From Planctomycetota bacterium (GTDB lineage Bacteria; Planctomycetota; Planctomycetia; Pirellulales; Pirellulaceae), in the NCBI GenBank assembly GCA_029259935.1, contig JAJDEH010000233.1, positions 1 through 57,098 on the forward strand: 57,098 nt of DNA, read 5' to 3'. A program made the position numbers and the translations under genes. Below the pieces are notes generated by a model. It did not search any database. It saw only the letters and a program-made list of their open reading frames with translations, and was not told the origin of the DNA. Positions 17,324 through 26,860 of the stretch are shown here, one piece after another (positions within the stretch are counted from its first letter, which is position 1; every line of letters starts with the position of its first letter).

Positions 17324-18424
17324 TCAGTGATTCTCGTCCCAGATCACCGCTCGTGGCAGCATTGCTTCCAACCGGGCGAAGCCTTTGGGAGTGACTTCGG
17401 TTTCGGCTAGATTCAATCCTTCCAACCGCTTGAGCGAGCCGCAGTGGTGAATTCCCTCGTCCGTAACCTTGGTGCCCGCCAGATTCAGATACGTCATCTG
17501 GCGATGTTTGCACAAATGTTGCAACCCTTTGTCACCGACTTGAGTATTGCCCAGGTTGATGACTTCCAAACTCATCGGAGCCGACCAAATCGCTGCCGCC
17601 TTGTCGCCCGCAAGCGTATCGCCCAAGTACAACTTTTTCAGTAGGACAAGCGGAGCCAGCACGGTCAGCCCTTGGTCGGTCACCTTCGTTCCGCTCAGCC
17701 CGAGCTCTTGCAGGTTTTCAAACCTTGCTATGACGGTGAGCGCGTCATCGGTGATCTCGCAGTTCTTGAGATTGAGTGATTCCAATTCGCTAAGCGGTGC
17801 TAGGTGCTCAATTCCCGTGGCCGTAACCTGCGTATCGTTCATGTGCAGCCACCGCAAATCGGTGCGGTCGGCAAGCATGAGCAGATGCATGTCGGCCAAC
17901 TGCGTTCCGGAAAGATCGATTTCGCGAACTTCGGGAGCCAGATGCAACAGCGAAAGGCCGTAAGACGGATCGACGTCGGCTTCGAAAGTCATTCTCTCCG
18001 CTGATTCGGGACCCTCCAACGTGATCCTCACTCCGGCAGTCTCCCACACTTCTTTATAATATTGATACGAAGCTGGCCCTTCCTCAATGAACGGTATGTC
18101 GGTCACCTGCAGCGTGTGGTGACTTTGACGTTGGCTGAAAATGAAGGAAACGATGCAAGCAAAAAACAACACACCGCCCGCGCAAACCATCTTGCTTGTA
18201 AAAGAGCCACGTTGCCGGTGAAACGTCAGGCGCGGTTCGTGGGTTCTCGGCTGCGAGTCAAACTCGTCCGGCATGACGAGTCCATATCCCACGTGAACCG
18301 GTGTCGTCGGGACGACGCGCGTGAACACGATTTGGCACTGGCTACATTGAACGAACGGATTCTCCTCGTCCAGTTCGACGTCGAGCATCGCTTCGCAGCG
18401 CGGGCAACTGATCGGCTTGGCCAT
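17324..18424 (-). CDS. Zinc-ribbon, single-pass membrane, leucine-rich repeat protein
   Basis: A 366-residue protein. The first 35 residues hold a zinc-ribbon-like pair of CxxC motifs (CPRCEAMLDVELDEENPFVQ then CSQC). A transmembrane segment follows near residues 79-96 (MVCAGGVLFFACIVSFIFS). The C-terminal two thirds are leucine-rich repeats of the DLSGTQLADMHLLML / LNLAGTKVTDEGI type, at least eight copies. This arrangement puts the zinc ribbon inside the cytoplasm and the repeats outside, a likely protein-binding surface. It is transcribed toward the B12 operon. The function is unknown. Planctomycete genomes carry many such LRR proteins. Confidence 0.82.
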   Translation of the reverse strand: MAKPISCPRCEAMLDVELDEENPFVQCSQCQIVFTRVVPTTPVHVGYGLVMPDEFDSQPRTHEPRLTFHRQRGSFTSKMVCAGGVLFFACIVSFIFSQRQSHHTLQVTDIPFIEEGPASYQYYKEVWETAGVRITLEGPESAERMTFEADVDPSYGLSLLHLAPEVREIDLSGTQLADMHLLMLADRTDLRWLHMNDTQVTATGIEHLAPLSELESLNLKNCEITDDALTVIARFENLQELGLSGTKVTDQGLTVLAPLVLLKKLYLGDTLAGDKAAAIWSAPMSLEVINLGNTQVGDKGLQHLCKHRQMTYLNLAGTKVTDEGIHHCGSLKRLEGLNLAETEVTPKGFARLEAMLPRAVIWDENH

Positions 18425-18802
18425 GGGTTGATTCCGTTGTTCAACTGACTCGATCGCGCGAATCCAATTTCCAGTCGTGCGGGTGAAGCAATGACGATCG
18501 CCGGCCCAGGCGCTCTTGAACGGACCAGCATGCTCAATCCCCGCGTTTACTTTTTCGACGTGTCTACTTTATTGCCGTGCGGTCACCGCCGATGATTATA
18601 CCGGTTTCCGAGGCGGTCGCGGGCGCTTTAGCACTATACAAATTCCGGGGCTCCCCCGAGAAATCCCCTTCACTTGCGATCCTGCTGAGTAGAATGGAAT
18701 ATTATCGCGAGCGGGCACGATTCATTATCGACGCGTTTGCGTGCGGCTTCCCTCTTGGCAATCCACTGGCTGAACCGGCCAGACTCAATTTTTCAACCAA
18801 CG
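18425..18802. other. Divergent intergenic region
   Basis: This gap of 378 bases separates the minus-strand LRR gene from the plus-strand hydrolase gene, so it should contain both promoters. I see no tRNA, clear terminator or strong repeat. An in-frame ATG at 18737 would extend the hydrolase by 22 residues, but without domain-like content. Confidence 0.4.
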
Positions 18803-21430
18803 ATGAACGATTCGGCGCCCCATCCTCCTTTTAACCAACCCGCGATCCAAGGGACGGCCGGTTCGCCGAAAAAGTTCGCGATCGGCCCCGATAAAGAGGG
18901 CGATTTACGGCAATTTCGCCCCTATTTCCTGATCCCTTTTACGACGCGGCCCAAGCAGTTTTTCGGCCGCGTGCGTAGGATGTTTCGCGGAATCGTCACC
19001 CAGCGCGGCTGGCGGATCGATAGCTCGCCGGAGACGGTCCAACAGCGGATCTACGACTGGGTTCCCGGATATGTGGAACGGGCCGCCTCGTCACTGCAAC
19101 TTCCGGAGGTGAGCAACCGCCAAGCTTTGGTGAAGAGGCTGCGGGTGGCTGACGAGCAAAGTGACCCCGTGGCGCACTTCGTCAAGCGAAACCTGTCGAC
19201 CAAGACACTTCAATTAGTCGAAAGATTTGATGGTTCGATGCCCGGCTCACTGGACCGCCGGCTTGTGATCGACCTTAACCGGTTGCTGCAACGCGCCGAC
19301 TTTTATGACGAGCAGCGATTTGTCGGCGTGTCGCTGGGCCATTTGTCCGATGACGAGCGCGCCCAATTGGCCGGTGGAGAAAAAGTTGTTTCGGTCAGCC
19401 GGCTGAATCGCAAACTGCTGCACGCCGCCTTCCCCGATGAAATACTGCCGCCCAAGCGCCGCGTCACCGACGTGTATATTCTCAGCCACGGCTGGCACCG
19501 CAATTTTTATTCGGCAATCGCGGCCTATGATCGGCTCGTCTCGCGCATGTTTACGCTGTTGCACCGGGGACGACTGCCGGCCGAGCCCGAATATTTGCCG
19601 TTGTTTCTGACCGTCCATTGGCATTCCGATCCTGGGGAGGACTATTGGGAAGACGACCAAGGCCGCCGCAAGAAAGAGAGTTTCCTACACAATATCGAGC
19701 GCGTGTTTGAACGTCCCCTGGCGCAGGTCGAACGTCAGCGCCAGCCCGAGCAACGTTTTACCGCGGTGTTCGAGGAAATCTTCGAACTGTTTTCGCAAAT
19801 GTGCGCTCCTGGCGCGCATGCCCTTTCCAATCCCATGTTTGAGAAAAGGTCGAAAAAACTTGCTGATCGAATCGGAAGTTTTGAGATGAAGGACGCCCCC
19901 GGTGCCGGAAATTCTCAAAAGGCGGCCGCGATCTGGCGGTGCTATCACGAAGCCAAGCCGCATCGCGTACTATTGGATCAGCATCAGCCGCCGCGAGAAT
20001 TTCAGAATCCCGTGGTCGCGATTTGGAACAGCATCCGCTTCGTGGCCGGGCTCTGCGGGCTGGCTTTCGCCATCTGGATTCTGATTCAAGTCGTGTTAAG
20101 ACTGGTCGCCATTCAATCTCTGCCGACGGTAGCGCCGGCTGAAGGCGGGTCGTCGTCGACTGTTTTGTGGGTTGCGTTGGGAATGTTCGTCGCCTTCGTC
20201 GTGTCGCTGGGCGTGTTTTTCTTCAATATAGAGACCCACAGCCACACGACGTCGCGCCGCGGATTGCGCTCCACGTGCGTCATGTTGGCCTGGGTCTATT
20301 TGCAGTGCCTCTTTTCCGTTTGGCTGGTGCTGCTGTTGCTGTTGACGTATTCGCTCGGCTGGTTCCTGAGAATGCCGTTCCTGTACGACGAACGGATCGG
20401 TCGACGGAATCAAGCGATCACGGAAGAACAGACCAGCGAAGAAGCGATAGGTCGCAAGCGGCTGTACTACACGCGTTATCTGCTGGCCAAGGTCGCTCGT
20501 ATTCCGCTGTCATGGCTGAAAGACTCCATCCCCAAGGACAGCCAAAAGCTGAACAGCTTTGCTCACGGACTGGACAGCTACGCCGCGTTTTGGGAAATGC
20601 AAATGCGGGCCGCCATGACGGGCATGCACACGGCTCGGTTCGTGGCCAATTTGTTCGCCGACGAGAAACTAGCCAGCCATATTGGCGACGCGCGCATCCA
20701 TTTGCTGGGCCACAGCTTCGGAGGCCTCGTGGTTTCCAACGCGGTCCGGCATTTGGCCCTGGATCGGGCGATCGCTCCCGTGTGGGCAGGCCGCAAAATT
20801 CACACTTTGTGCTTGGTGCAAGGAGCGCTGGGCAGCGCGTGGTTTAAGAACGAGTCCAAGCTGTTTGACTTGGTCGAAGGTTCGGTCACCAGCATCTATT
20901 CCAACTACGACTCGGCCAACTGGTTCTACTATCCGGTTGGTAATCGGGGCCGTTATTCGGCTGGTGCGGTGGGGCTTTGCGATATCAACCAGGACATCAC
21001 CGCGGTCAAACTGCCACTAGACTATTGGTACCACCTCAAGGACGATCACTTTCACGTCCTGAAGGAACAAGGCGTTCCCGAGTACATTCTGATGAAGTTG
21101 GCCGGGCTGCGCAACGAGGTCTTCCTTGGCGAGGAAGGCATGGGACGGGCCCTGCGAGAAGTCTTAGACCCTTCGGAAATGAACATGTTCGGCGAGGCCA
21201 TCCAATTCGCCGCTTGGAACAGCGACAATGGCCTGTTTGCGTCATTGACCGGGCCGCCCGATTTGGCGGAACACCTACATTCGCGGTATCCGCGGCAGCA
21301 GCGTCCCTGGCTGTTAAATCTGGACGCCAGCCGCCTAATTCACGAAGGCTCGCTCGCCACGGGCGGCGGGCACAACGACATCTTCAAGGACGATTTGATC
21401 CACTTGACCTGGGCGGCGACTCGCCTTTGA
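18803..21430 (+). CDS. Large membrane-inserted alpha/beta hydrolase
   Basis: An 875-residue protein. The oxyanion-type motif YILSHGWHRNFYSA is near residues 226-239, and the nucleophile elbow LLGHSFGGLVVSNAV is near residues 634-648 (Ser638). A candidate catalytic His lies in GGGHNDIF close to the C-terminus. Between the first two motifs sits an insert of about 400 residues containing three strongly hydrophobic segments near residues 408-433, 451-475 and 491-520. That is far longer than the usual spacing in alpha/beta hydrolases. No signal peptide is seen. The catalytic sites would be on the same membrane face. Substrate and exact family are unknown. The gene is monocistronic. Confidence 0.75.
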   Translation: MNDSAPHPPFNQPAIQGTAGSPKKFAIGPDKEGDLRQFRPYFLIPFTTRPKQFFGRVRRMFRGIVTQRGWRIDSSPETVQQRIYDWVPGYVERAASSLQLPEVSNRQALVKRLRVADEQSDPVAHFVKRNLSTKTLQLVERFDGSMPGSLDRRLVIDLNRLLQRADFYDEQRFVGVSLGHLSDDERAQLAGGEKVVSVSRLNRKLLHAAFPDEILPPKRRVTDVYILSHGWHRNFYSAIAAYDRLVSRMFTLLHRGRLPAEPEYLPLFLTVHWHSDPGEDYWEDDQGRRKKESFLHNIERVFERPLAQVERQRQPEQRFTAVFEEIFELFSQMCAPGAHALSNPMFEKRSKKLADRIGSFEMKDAPGAGNSQKAAAIWRCYHEAKPHRVLLDQHQPPREFQNPVVAIWNSIRFVAGLCGLAFAIWILIQVVLRLVAIQSLPTVAPAEGGSSSTVLWVALGMFVAFVVSLGVFFFNIETHSHTTSRRGLRSTCVMLAWVYLQCLFSVWLVLLLLLTYSLGWFLRMPFLYDERIGRRNQAITEEQTSEEAIGRKRLYYTRYLLAKVARIPLSWLKDSIPKDSQKLNSFAHGLDSYAAFWEMQMRAAMTGMHTARFVANLFADEKLASHIGDARIHLLGHSFGGLVVSNAVRHLALDRAIAPVWAGRKIHTLCLVQGALGSAWFKNESKLFDLVEGSVTSIYSNYDSANWFYYPVGNRGRYSAGAVGLCDINQDITAVKLPLDYWYHLKDDHFHVLKEQGVPEYILMKLAGLRNEVFLGEEGMGRALREVLDPSEMNMFGEAIQFAAWNSDNGLFASLTGPPDLAEHLHSRYPRQQRPWLLNLDASRLIHEGSLATGGGHNDIFKDDLIHLTWAATRL

Positions 21431-21806
21431 GGATCTCAAGCCGCCCTATCTCGGCAAAATGGGTGAGTGATGGGGAGGTGATTTGTCGCGCGCAAACCGC
21501 TCGCGAGAGTTATTTCGCGAGTGGGAAAAAAGCGAAGAGAGGCGCCGACCGGATTCGAACCGGTGATGGCGGATTTGCAATCCGCTGCCTTAGCCACTTG
21601 GCTACGGCGCCAGGTATGCTGGCACCTTAGGCAATCCTCAGTCTCGGGTCAAGATGGATGCGATGGAGGCCATAATTGACCCGTTTGGAGTCCATTTGGG
21701 CGGCGATTCGGTGGCGAACCTGCGGGCCGACGCGCATATTGGGGGAAATCTGAGGTAGAATAGCGCGCGGAATTCGAACTACGGCAACTCGGTAGGATCA
21801 CCACCC
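21431..21806. other. Intergenic region holding tRNA-Cys
   Basis: Apart from the tRNA gene at 21540-21611 (minus), I see no gene in these 376 bases. The segment from about 21615 to 21806 should hold the promoter of the tRNA and that of the PQQ-propeller gene. No clear hexamers stand out. Confidence 0.4.
21540..21611 (-). tRNA. tRNA-Cys (anticodon GCA)
   Basis: Read on the minus strand, the 72-base gene begins GGCGCCG and its acceptor stem pairs perfectly with CGGCGCC at the 3' end. The anticodon arm GCGGA-TTGCAAA-TCCGC gives anticodon GCA. The T-arm shows the canonical GGTTCGAATCC. The D-arm contains AGTGGCTAAGGC. CCA is not encoded, so it must be added after transcription. Confidence 0.96.
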
Positions 21807-24485
21807 ATGATAAGCAAGCAACCCCATTTTACTTTCTCCCGAACGCGAGTGGCCATTTTGGTTCTGGCCGTGGCATCCGCGACGGCCATTGCCGGCGCGA
21901 ACGACGAATGGACTCAGCTTCAAGGAGATGCCCTCCGGTCCGGAAACGCGCCCGAGATCTCCATATCGGCGGAGGCTGGACTGATCGCGGCAATTCCGTT
22001 GACGGACGGCGTCTACGCGACGCCTTGCGTGAGCGACGGCAAGATCTTCGTCATCGATGGGTCGGGTGTCGTATTTGCCTTCGACGTGAAGACTCATAAG
22101 CAGATTTGGCGTTTCGTGACGCGCGGCGGGTCGGGTAACTGCAACAACGTCGCCGCGCCCGCCGTTACGGGGAAGTATCTTCATGTCGGGACGACGGCGG
22201 GGTACTACTATGTACTCGATCGGGATTCGGGCGAAGTTGTCGCCGAAATCGACTGCCGCGAGCCAATTTTTTCAGCGCCCGCAGTCGGTAAAGACCGAGT
22301 TTACTTCGCAACCTTGGGTGCGCGAGTGTACGCCGTTGAGCCCAATGGCGAAGTTGCTTGGACTTGGGATTTTGTGAAGGAAGTCGTCAAGTTCGATGGC
22401 GACCGCTGGAGTGGTGCCGACTGGCTGGCCCATCGCAAGGACCGCGTGACATGGCGCGATCACTTCGTCTGCTCACGCGATATCTGTCTGGTAGGCAACA
22501 CAGTGGTGATTCCGGCGGGTGGGCGTACCGTGTTCCTGGAAGACGCCGGCGGCGAATCGCGTCTTCGCGCCGTGGGCGAGATTCCAAAATATGCCGGTTC
22601 GGAATATCCGGCCACCTTTGGCCAAAGCGCCGGTGCAGCCGGCAACGTGTATGTTCAGTGGCACCGCCGCGACAACGCGGGCCGAGTCGAAAAAATGCGG
22701 CTGGAAGGAGACGAACTTCAAACTGACTTAGTCAAGGGAACGGAAACATCGATTCGCCTTCCGGGTCTGTTGAGCTTCTCGTCGGTCAGCATTCGCGGCG
22801 ATGATGTCTACCGGGTTCGTCCCGAGCAAGGGCTCGGCCTGTGCCGACATCGCGCCGGCGAAGAAAAGCCCGAAGTGCTTTGTCCGGCCGCTTCCGTCTG
22901 CCCGCCTGTTTTGACGCGCGACCACGCGGTGTATGGCGGGCTGGATGGCAAGCTGTACATCGTGCCGCTCGACGGTGGCGAGACGACCTCCGTCGCCACT
23001 GTTTTTGGCGCGCCGATTGTTGCTCCGGTCGCGATCGCCGGGGGCCGGATCTACGTGCCGTGCGAAGATGGCTATCTTTACATCTTGGGTCCCGGAGGGA
23101 AGGCCAAGCTGGCCAAGAAAGACCTGCAGGTTTGGCAAATTCGCAGTCCGCTAACCGGGCCGCTCGCCGACAGCAAATACGACTGGTACACGAACTACGG
23201 CGACTTTGCCGGAACCAACGCCAACGAGCAAGGGCTGAAGGCACCTCTGCGCATGCGCTGGGCACGCCGGCTGGAGGGTACAATCAAGCACTTGCCGGTC
23301 TGCGGCGGCGGGCGGCTGTATACGCATACAGCCGAAGGCCAGATCATCGCGGTCGAACAAGATACGGGCCGGCTACTATGGCGACGCCACTGGCCCGATG
23401 TGTATCTCTCGTTCACTTCGCCGCTTTACATTGACGGAAAACTTTTGGTGCCTCAGGCCGGCATCAAGCGTTCGATAATGCGTTGCCTGGACGCCGCCAC
23501 GGGAGAATTGCTGTGGGAAGCTCCGTTTACGGGCTCGCCCAGTTGGAGCCGGCAGTTTCCACCGGTGGTGCATGGCAATGTCGCCATCTACGCTTCGGGC
23601 TCGGGCGAGTACGCCGCTCAAGGAACGGAGAAACCTTTCACCTTCGGCGGCACGCCGGTCGACGCGGGCGGGCGCGAGGTGATGAGTTGGATCTACTCGA
23701 ACGACAATCCGTATTATCCTAAGAACAACCATCCGCGACTGTGGGCTTGGGATCTCGACACCGGAAAAGTCGTCTGGGAGAAGGACTTTTCAGACTACGG
23801 CCGTGGCGGCAACGACTGCGGCATTTGCATTCTGGACGGCAAGCTTTATTACTCGACGTTTTTCGGCTATGCCGCCAGCAAGCGAAGCCGACGCGGTTTG
23901 CCCGAAAAGAACAACGGTTTGACGGCTTGCCTGGAACCTAAAACCGGCGAAGTCTTATGGCTCACCAATGACTATTACCTGACGTCAAAGTGCACACTCA
24001 GCGCTCGCGACGGCCGCATTTACATCGGCGGATTCAACCGAGCGAAAGAAGGCACCGACGACCGGTACGTATGGTGCCTGGATGCCAAGGACGGATCGCT
24101 GGTCTGGAAATCCGATCCGGTAACCTCGGCGCTAAACGTCGTCACGGTCGGTGAACAGTTCATTTTCTCCAATGCTCTGCGGGGCAAGGGAAATGTCTTT
24201 GACCGCAAGTCCGGCAAAGTCGTCAGCAGCATTGGGCACAACTACGCCTGTTGCCGCTTCACACTTTCAGAGCCGTTCGTGCTGGGGGCCAACATGGATA
24301 TGATCGACCTGTCGAACGACGGCCAACTGGTTTCCACCGGCCCGGCCATCGATTCCCGCGAGTGCTTGGGTGCGGTCGTCTCGAACGGGCGGATATTTTA
24401 TGTCTCCCAAGCGAGCGGTTTCGTGGTTTCGCAAACGTACGGCAAAGCCTCGAAAGATCTTCCGGCGGTCTGGGAACGGCCGTAG
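21807..24485 (+). CDS. Exported PQQ-like beta-propeller (BamB-like) repeat protein
   Basis: An 892-residue protein with an N-terminal signal peptide ending near residue 33 (AVASATAIAGA). It contains many PQQ-binding-like repeats of the form YVLDRDSGEVVAEIDC, IIAVEQDTGRLLWRRHW, AWDLDTGKVVWEKDF and CLDAKDGSLVWKSDP, enough for two propeller units. It resembles the large outer-membrane-assembly or PQQ-propeller proteins that Planctomycetota carry in numbers. Without the metal- and PQQ-site residues being checkable by eye, enzymatic activity cannot be claimed; it could be a scaffold. Starts about 200 bases downstream of the tRNA gene. Confidence 0.85.
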   Translation: MISKQPHFTFSRTRVAILVLAVASATAIAGANDEWTQLQGDALRSGNAPEISISAEAGLIAAIPLTDGVYATPCVSDGKIFVIDGSGVVFAFDVKTHKQIWRFVTRGGSGNCNNVAAPAVTGKYLHVGTTAGYYYVLDRDSGEVVAEIDCREPIFSAPAVGKDRVYFATLGARVYAVEPNGEVAWTWDFVKEVVKFDGDRWSGADWLAHRKDRVTWRDHFVCSRDICLVGNTVVIPAGGRTVFLEDAGGESRLRAVGEIPKYAGSEYPATFGQSAGAAGNVYVQWHRRDNAGRVEKMRLEGDELQTDLVKGTETSIRLPGLLSFSSVSIRGDDVYRVRPEQGLGLCRHRAGEEKPEVLCPAASVCPPVLTRDHAVYGGLDGKLYIVPLDGGETTSVATVFGAPIVAPVAIAGGRIYVPCEDGYLYILGPGGKAKLAKKDLQVWQIRSPLTGPLADSKYDWYTNYGDFAGTNANEQGLKAPLRMRWARRLEGTIKHLPVCGGGRLYTHTAEGQIIAVEQDTGRLLWRRHWPDVYLSFTSPLYIDGKLLVPQAGIKRSIMRCLDAATGELLWEAPFTGSPSWSRQFPPVVHGNVAIYASGSGEYAAQGTEKPFTFGGTPVDAGGREVMSWIYSNDNPYYPKNNHPRLWAWDLDTGKVVWEKDFSDYGRGGNDCGICILDGKLYYSTFFGYAASKRSRRGLPEKNNGLTACLEPKTGEVLWLTNDYYLTSKCTLSARDGRIYIGGFNRAKEGTDDRYVWCLDAKDGSLVWKSDPVTSALNVVTVGEQFIFSNALRGKGNVFDRKSGKVVSSIGHNYACCRFTLSEPFVLGANMDMIDLSNDGQLVSTGPAIDSRECLGAVVSNGRIFYVSQASGFVVSQTYGKASKDLPAVWERP

Positions 24486-24683
24486 CCTTCAGCATTTGGC
24501 ATGGATTCGCGTCGCTTCGCCCCGTCAGGATGCAGGAGCGAAGCCCTCGACAACTGAAGTGAAGTTCGATGACGTCTTCCTTCAGTCCTTACCAAACCTG
24601 GCTGGGAATGTGGCCCCCGAATTCTGATCCTTGCGGAGTACCAGACTAGCCAAAATTGCCATCCTCCAGCCATGCTATCCAGT

Positions 24684-25844
24684 TCAAACAGGGGCTAGAC
24701 GCCGCTCGATCACTTCGGGGGCTAGTCGGATGACGGTCGTGCCAGCGACCAAATCCGTTCGCAAGATATCATGGCTGTGCGGAACACTCTCTGGCAGAGT
24801 GTATTTAACGACGAACGCCCCGACTTGAATTCCGTGGTCCTCATAGACCGGCGGCCAAAAGTCCTCGGCCCGCGTGGCCAGCGTCTTGGCCAACAGGCGC
24901 GTGGCGCGTCCCGAATATCCGCCAATCGCCATTTCCAGCCAACCCTGTGCTTCGCGGTGAATATAAAACACGATGGCCACGTCGTCCTTCGTGGGACTCC
25001 AACCACAATGATCCCAGCTTCCGTCTGCCTTTTCAAAATAGATGCCGGACTCGTTCGATTCGACGGATTGGGATAACTGCATGCCCCCACAACAGGAGGT
25101 TACCTTGGGATCGAAATCCCGATAACGCACAAAGAATGGGCAGGCGCGCTCCGTGGGCTGGGGCTTGGATTGCTGCGACACAAAGGGCTCACAGCCAAAC
25201 GCCGTGGCGACGGTCAGTTCCCACACGGGATTGCTCTTCATACTGCCAAGGCATATCAGCGCTTTATCGCTGACCGAGTGCTCGAAGTCGCCGTAGACTT
25301 CCAACGCGCGAGATTTGACCTCCTCGTCGGAACCCTGTTCGGGGCTCCAAACCAGCGATTGTTTTAGATGTTCGGGATGAGGAGCCGGCGAGGGAGGCAC
25401 GCCGTTGTTTGCTTCCGGCGACGGCGGCAGATGCTTGGCTGTGCCGCCCAGGGTTGTAACGCCGTTCAGCATCTCGCCCAGCAAGACGGAATCGGAGGCC
25501 ATGACCAACGAGCCTTCCGGAGTCCCTTGTTGCTCCATCGACCGCACGCCGAGGCAAAGTTCGAGCCGGCGGCGGCGGGCCAGCAGTTCCCAGAAATTTT
25601 CCGGCTCGATGGCGAACAACGCGCCGGGCAACTGATCGGCCGACATGTATCCATGCTCGATCAAGTAATCGCACAGCCGCGACAGGGCCTTCAACGGAAC
25701 ATACTTAACTTCATTTTTCAGCAGCGCGGCTACCTGATGCCGATCGAGGCCCGTGTGTTCGACGATCGACTTGATCGTCCCCGGACGCTTTCTTGGGTCG
25801 GGCACATGGCCAAGCAACTGGGCCAGGCGAAAAGAATACCGCAT
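24684..25844 (-). CDS. HTH-domain protein with unknown C-terminal domain
   Basis: A 386-residue protein. The N-terminus looks like a Cro/CI-type helix-turn-helix (TIKSIVEHTGLDRHQVAALLKNEVKYVPLKALSRLCDYLIE, quoted in part: HTGLDRHQVAALLKNE), so DNA binding is likely. A Pro-rich linker near residues 140-165 follows. The C-terminal part contains several Cys (CCGGMQLS, CGWSPTKDDVAIVFYIHRE) and a region, WLEMAIGGYSGRATRLLAK, that I do not recognise. It lies upstream of no obvious partner and is read in the same direction as the DUF58/MoxR cluster, 107 bp beyond its end. It may regulate its own or neighbouring genes. Confidence 0.65.
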   Translation of the reverse strand: MRYSFRLAQLLGHVPDPRKRPGTIKSIVEHTGLDRHQVAALLKNEVKYVPLKALSRLCDYLIEHGYMSADQLPGALFAIEPENFWELLARRRRLELCLGVRSMEQQGTPEGSLVMASDSVLLGEMLNGVTTLGGTAKHLPPSPEANNGVPPSPAPHPEHLKQSLVWSPEQGSDEEVKSRALEVYGDFEHSVSDKALICLGSMKSNPVWELTVATAFGCEPFVSQQSKPQPTERACPFFVRYRDFDPKVTSCCGGMQLSQSVESNESGIYFEKADGSWDHCGWSPTKDDVAIVFYIHREAQGWLEMAIGGYSGRATRLLAKTLATRAEDFWPPVYEDHGIQVGAFVVKYTLPESVPHSHDILRTDLVAGTTVIRLAPEVIERRLAPV

Positions 25845-25951
25845 GCCAATTCTCTAACAATATCAAGACATATTATCTTGCGCCACTTCGAATGAGGTCG
25901 TTCCGGCCAAGAGAAGTGGAAAGATCCAACCCCATATCAGATCTTAAACAT

Positions 25952-26860
25952 TCAACGGGCGCGGTTCAACATGCTGCGACGATTCAAATAGTCAAGCAGC
26001 GTCGAAGCCTTCGGCTGCGAGGTGTCGAGGAAGACGCGCTCGCTGCGGTTGCGCTGCGTGACGGCCTCCAACTCGTCGTTGAAACGCGTCATGGCGGCAA
26101 AATAGCCACGCCTCAAATCCTCGGGTTGGGCGAGCATTTCCTCGGGGATCTCGAGGCCGATGAACTTGGTCATCGTGTCGAAGGGAAACGTCACCTCGTC
26201 GTTGTGCAACACCTGGAACAAAATGACTTCGTGTCGGTTGTAACGTAATCGCTGAATGACCGATTCGATTTTCTGCAAATCGGTGAAAAAGTCGCTGAAG
26301 ATCATGACGATTTCACGACGTCCCATTCGTTCGGCCAGTTCGCTCAGACAGGATTCCATTTCCGTCTTTTCCACCGGCTCGATTTCGTCCAAATGGTGCG
26401 TCATCCGCACGATTTGGTCCATCGAGTTGCTGGGCGGGACGAAGCCACGGATTTTGTCGTCGAAAGTCGCCAGCGAGACCTTGTCGCTTTGGCTGATGAT
26501 GGAGTAGCCGAGTGTTGTTGCCATTTGGGCGGCGTACAGCAGCTTTTGCTCGTCGCCGTCGCCGTACCGCATCGAGGCGCTGACGTCGAGCAGCAAATGG
26601 CAGACGAAATTCGTTTCCAGTTCGTACTGCTTGACGAAATATTTGTCGCGCGTGAAATACACACGCCAGTCGATGTGCTTGGGATCGTCCCCAGGTGCAT
26701 ATTCCCGATGGCCGGCAAATTCAACGGCGAAGCCCGACAACGGAGACTTGTGGGCACCGGCCAAATTGCCAATCACCAGGCCGGTTGGCTCAAACGGGCG
26801 GTCCGCCACCTTGTTGAGAAGCTCGGGGCGAATGTATCGGGAAAGTACGCTGTTGGCCAT
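25952..26860 (-). CDS. DUF58 domain protein (VWA-like)
   Basis: A 302-residue protein of the DUF58 family, normally a partner of MoxR ATPases. Family features are GFAVEFAGHREYAPGDDPKHIDWRVYFTRD (residues about 43-72), VKQYELETNFVCHLLLDVSASMRYG with a MIDAS-like DVSAS near residue 92, and DKVSLATFDDKI. The start ATG at 26860 directly abuts the moxR stop at 26861, so the two are translated from one message. It likely acts as adaptor or target of the MoxR chaperone in assembling envelope complexes. It is the last gene of the cluster. Confidence 0.92.
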   Translation of the reverse strand: MANSVLSRYIRPELLNKVADRPFEPTGLVIGNLAGAHKSPLSGFAVEFAGHREYAPGDDPKHIDWRVYFTRDKYFVKQYELETNFVCHLLLDVSASMRYGDGDEQKLLYAAQMATTLGYSIISQSDKVSLATFDDKIRGFVPPSNSMDQIVRMTHHLDEIEPVEKTEMESCLSELAERMGRREIVMIFSDFFTDLQKIESVIQRLRYNRHEVILFQVLHNDEVTFPFDTMTKFIGLEIPEEMLAQPEDLRRGYFAAMTRFNDELEAVTQRNRSERVFLDTSQPKASTLLDYLNRRSMLNRAR

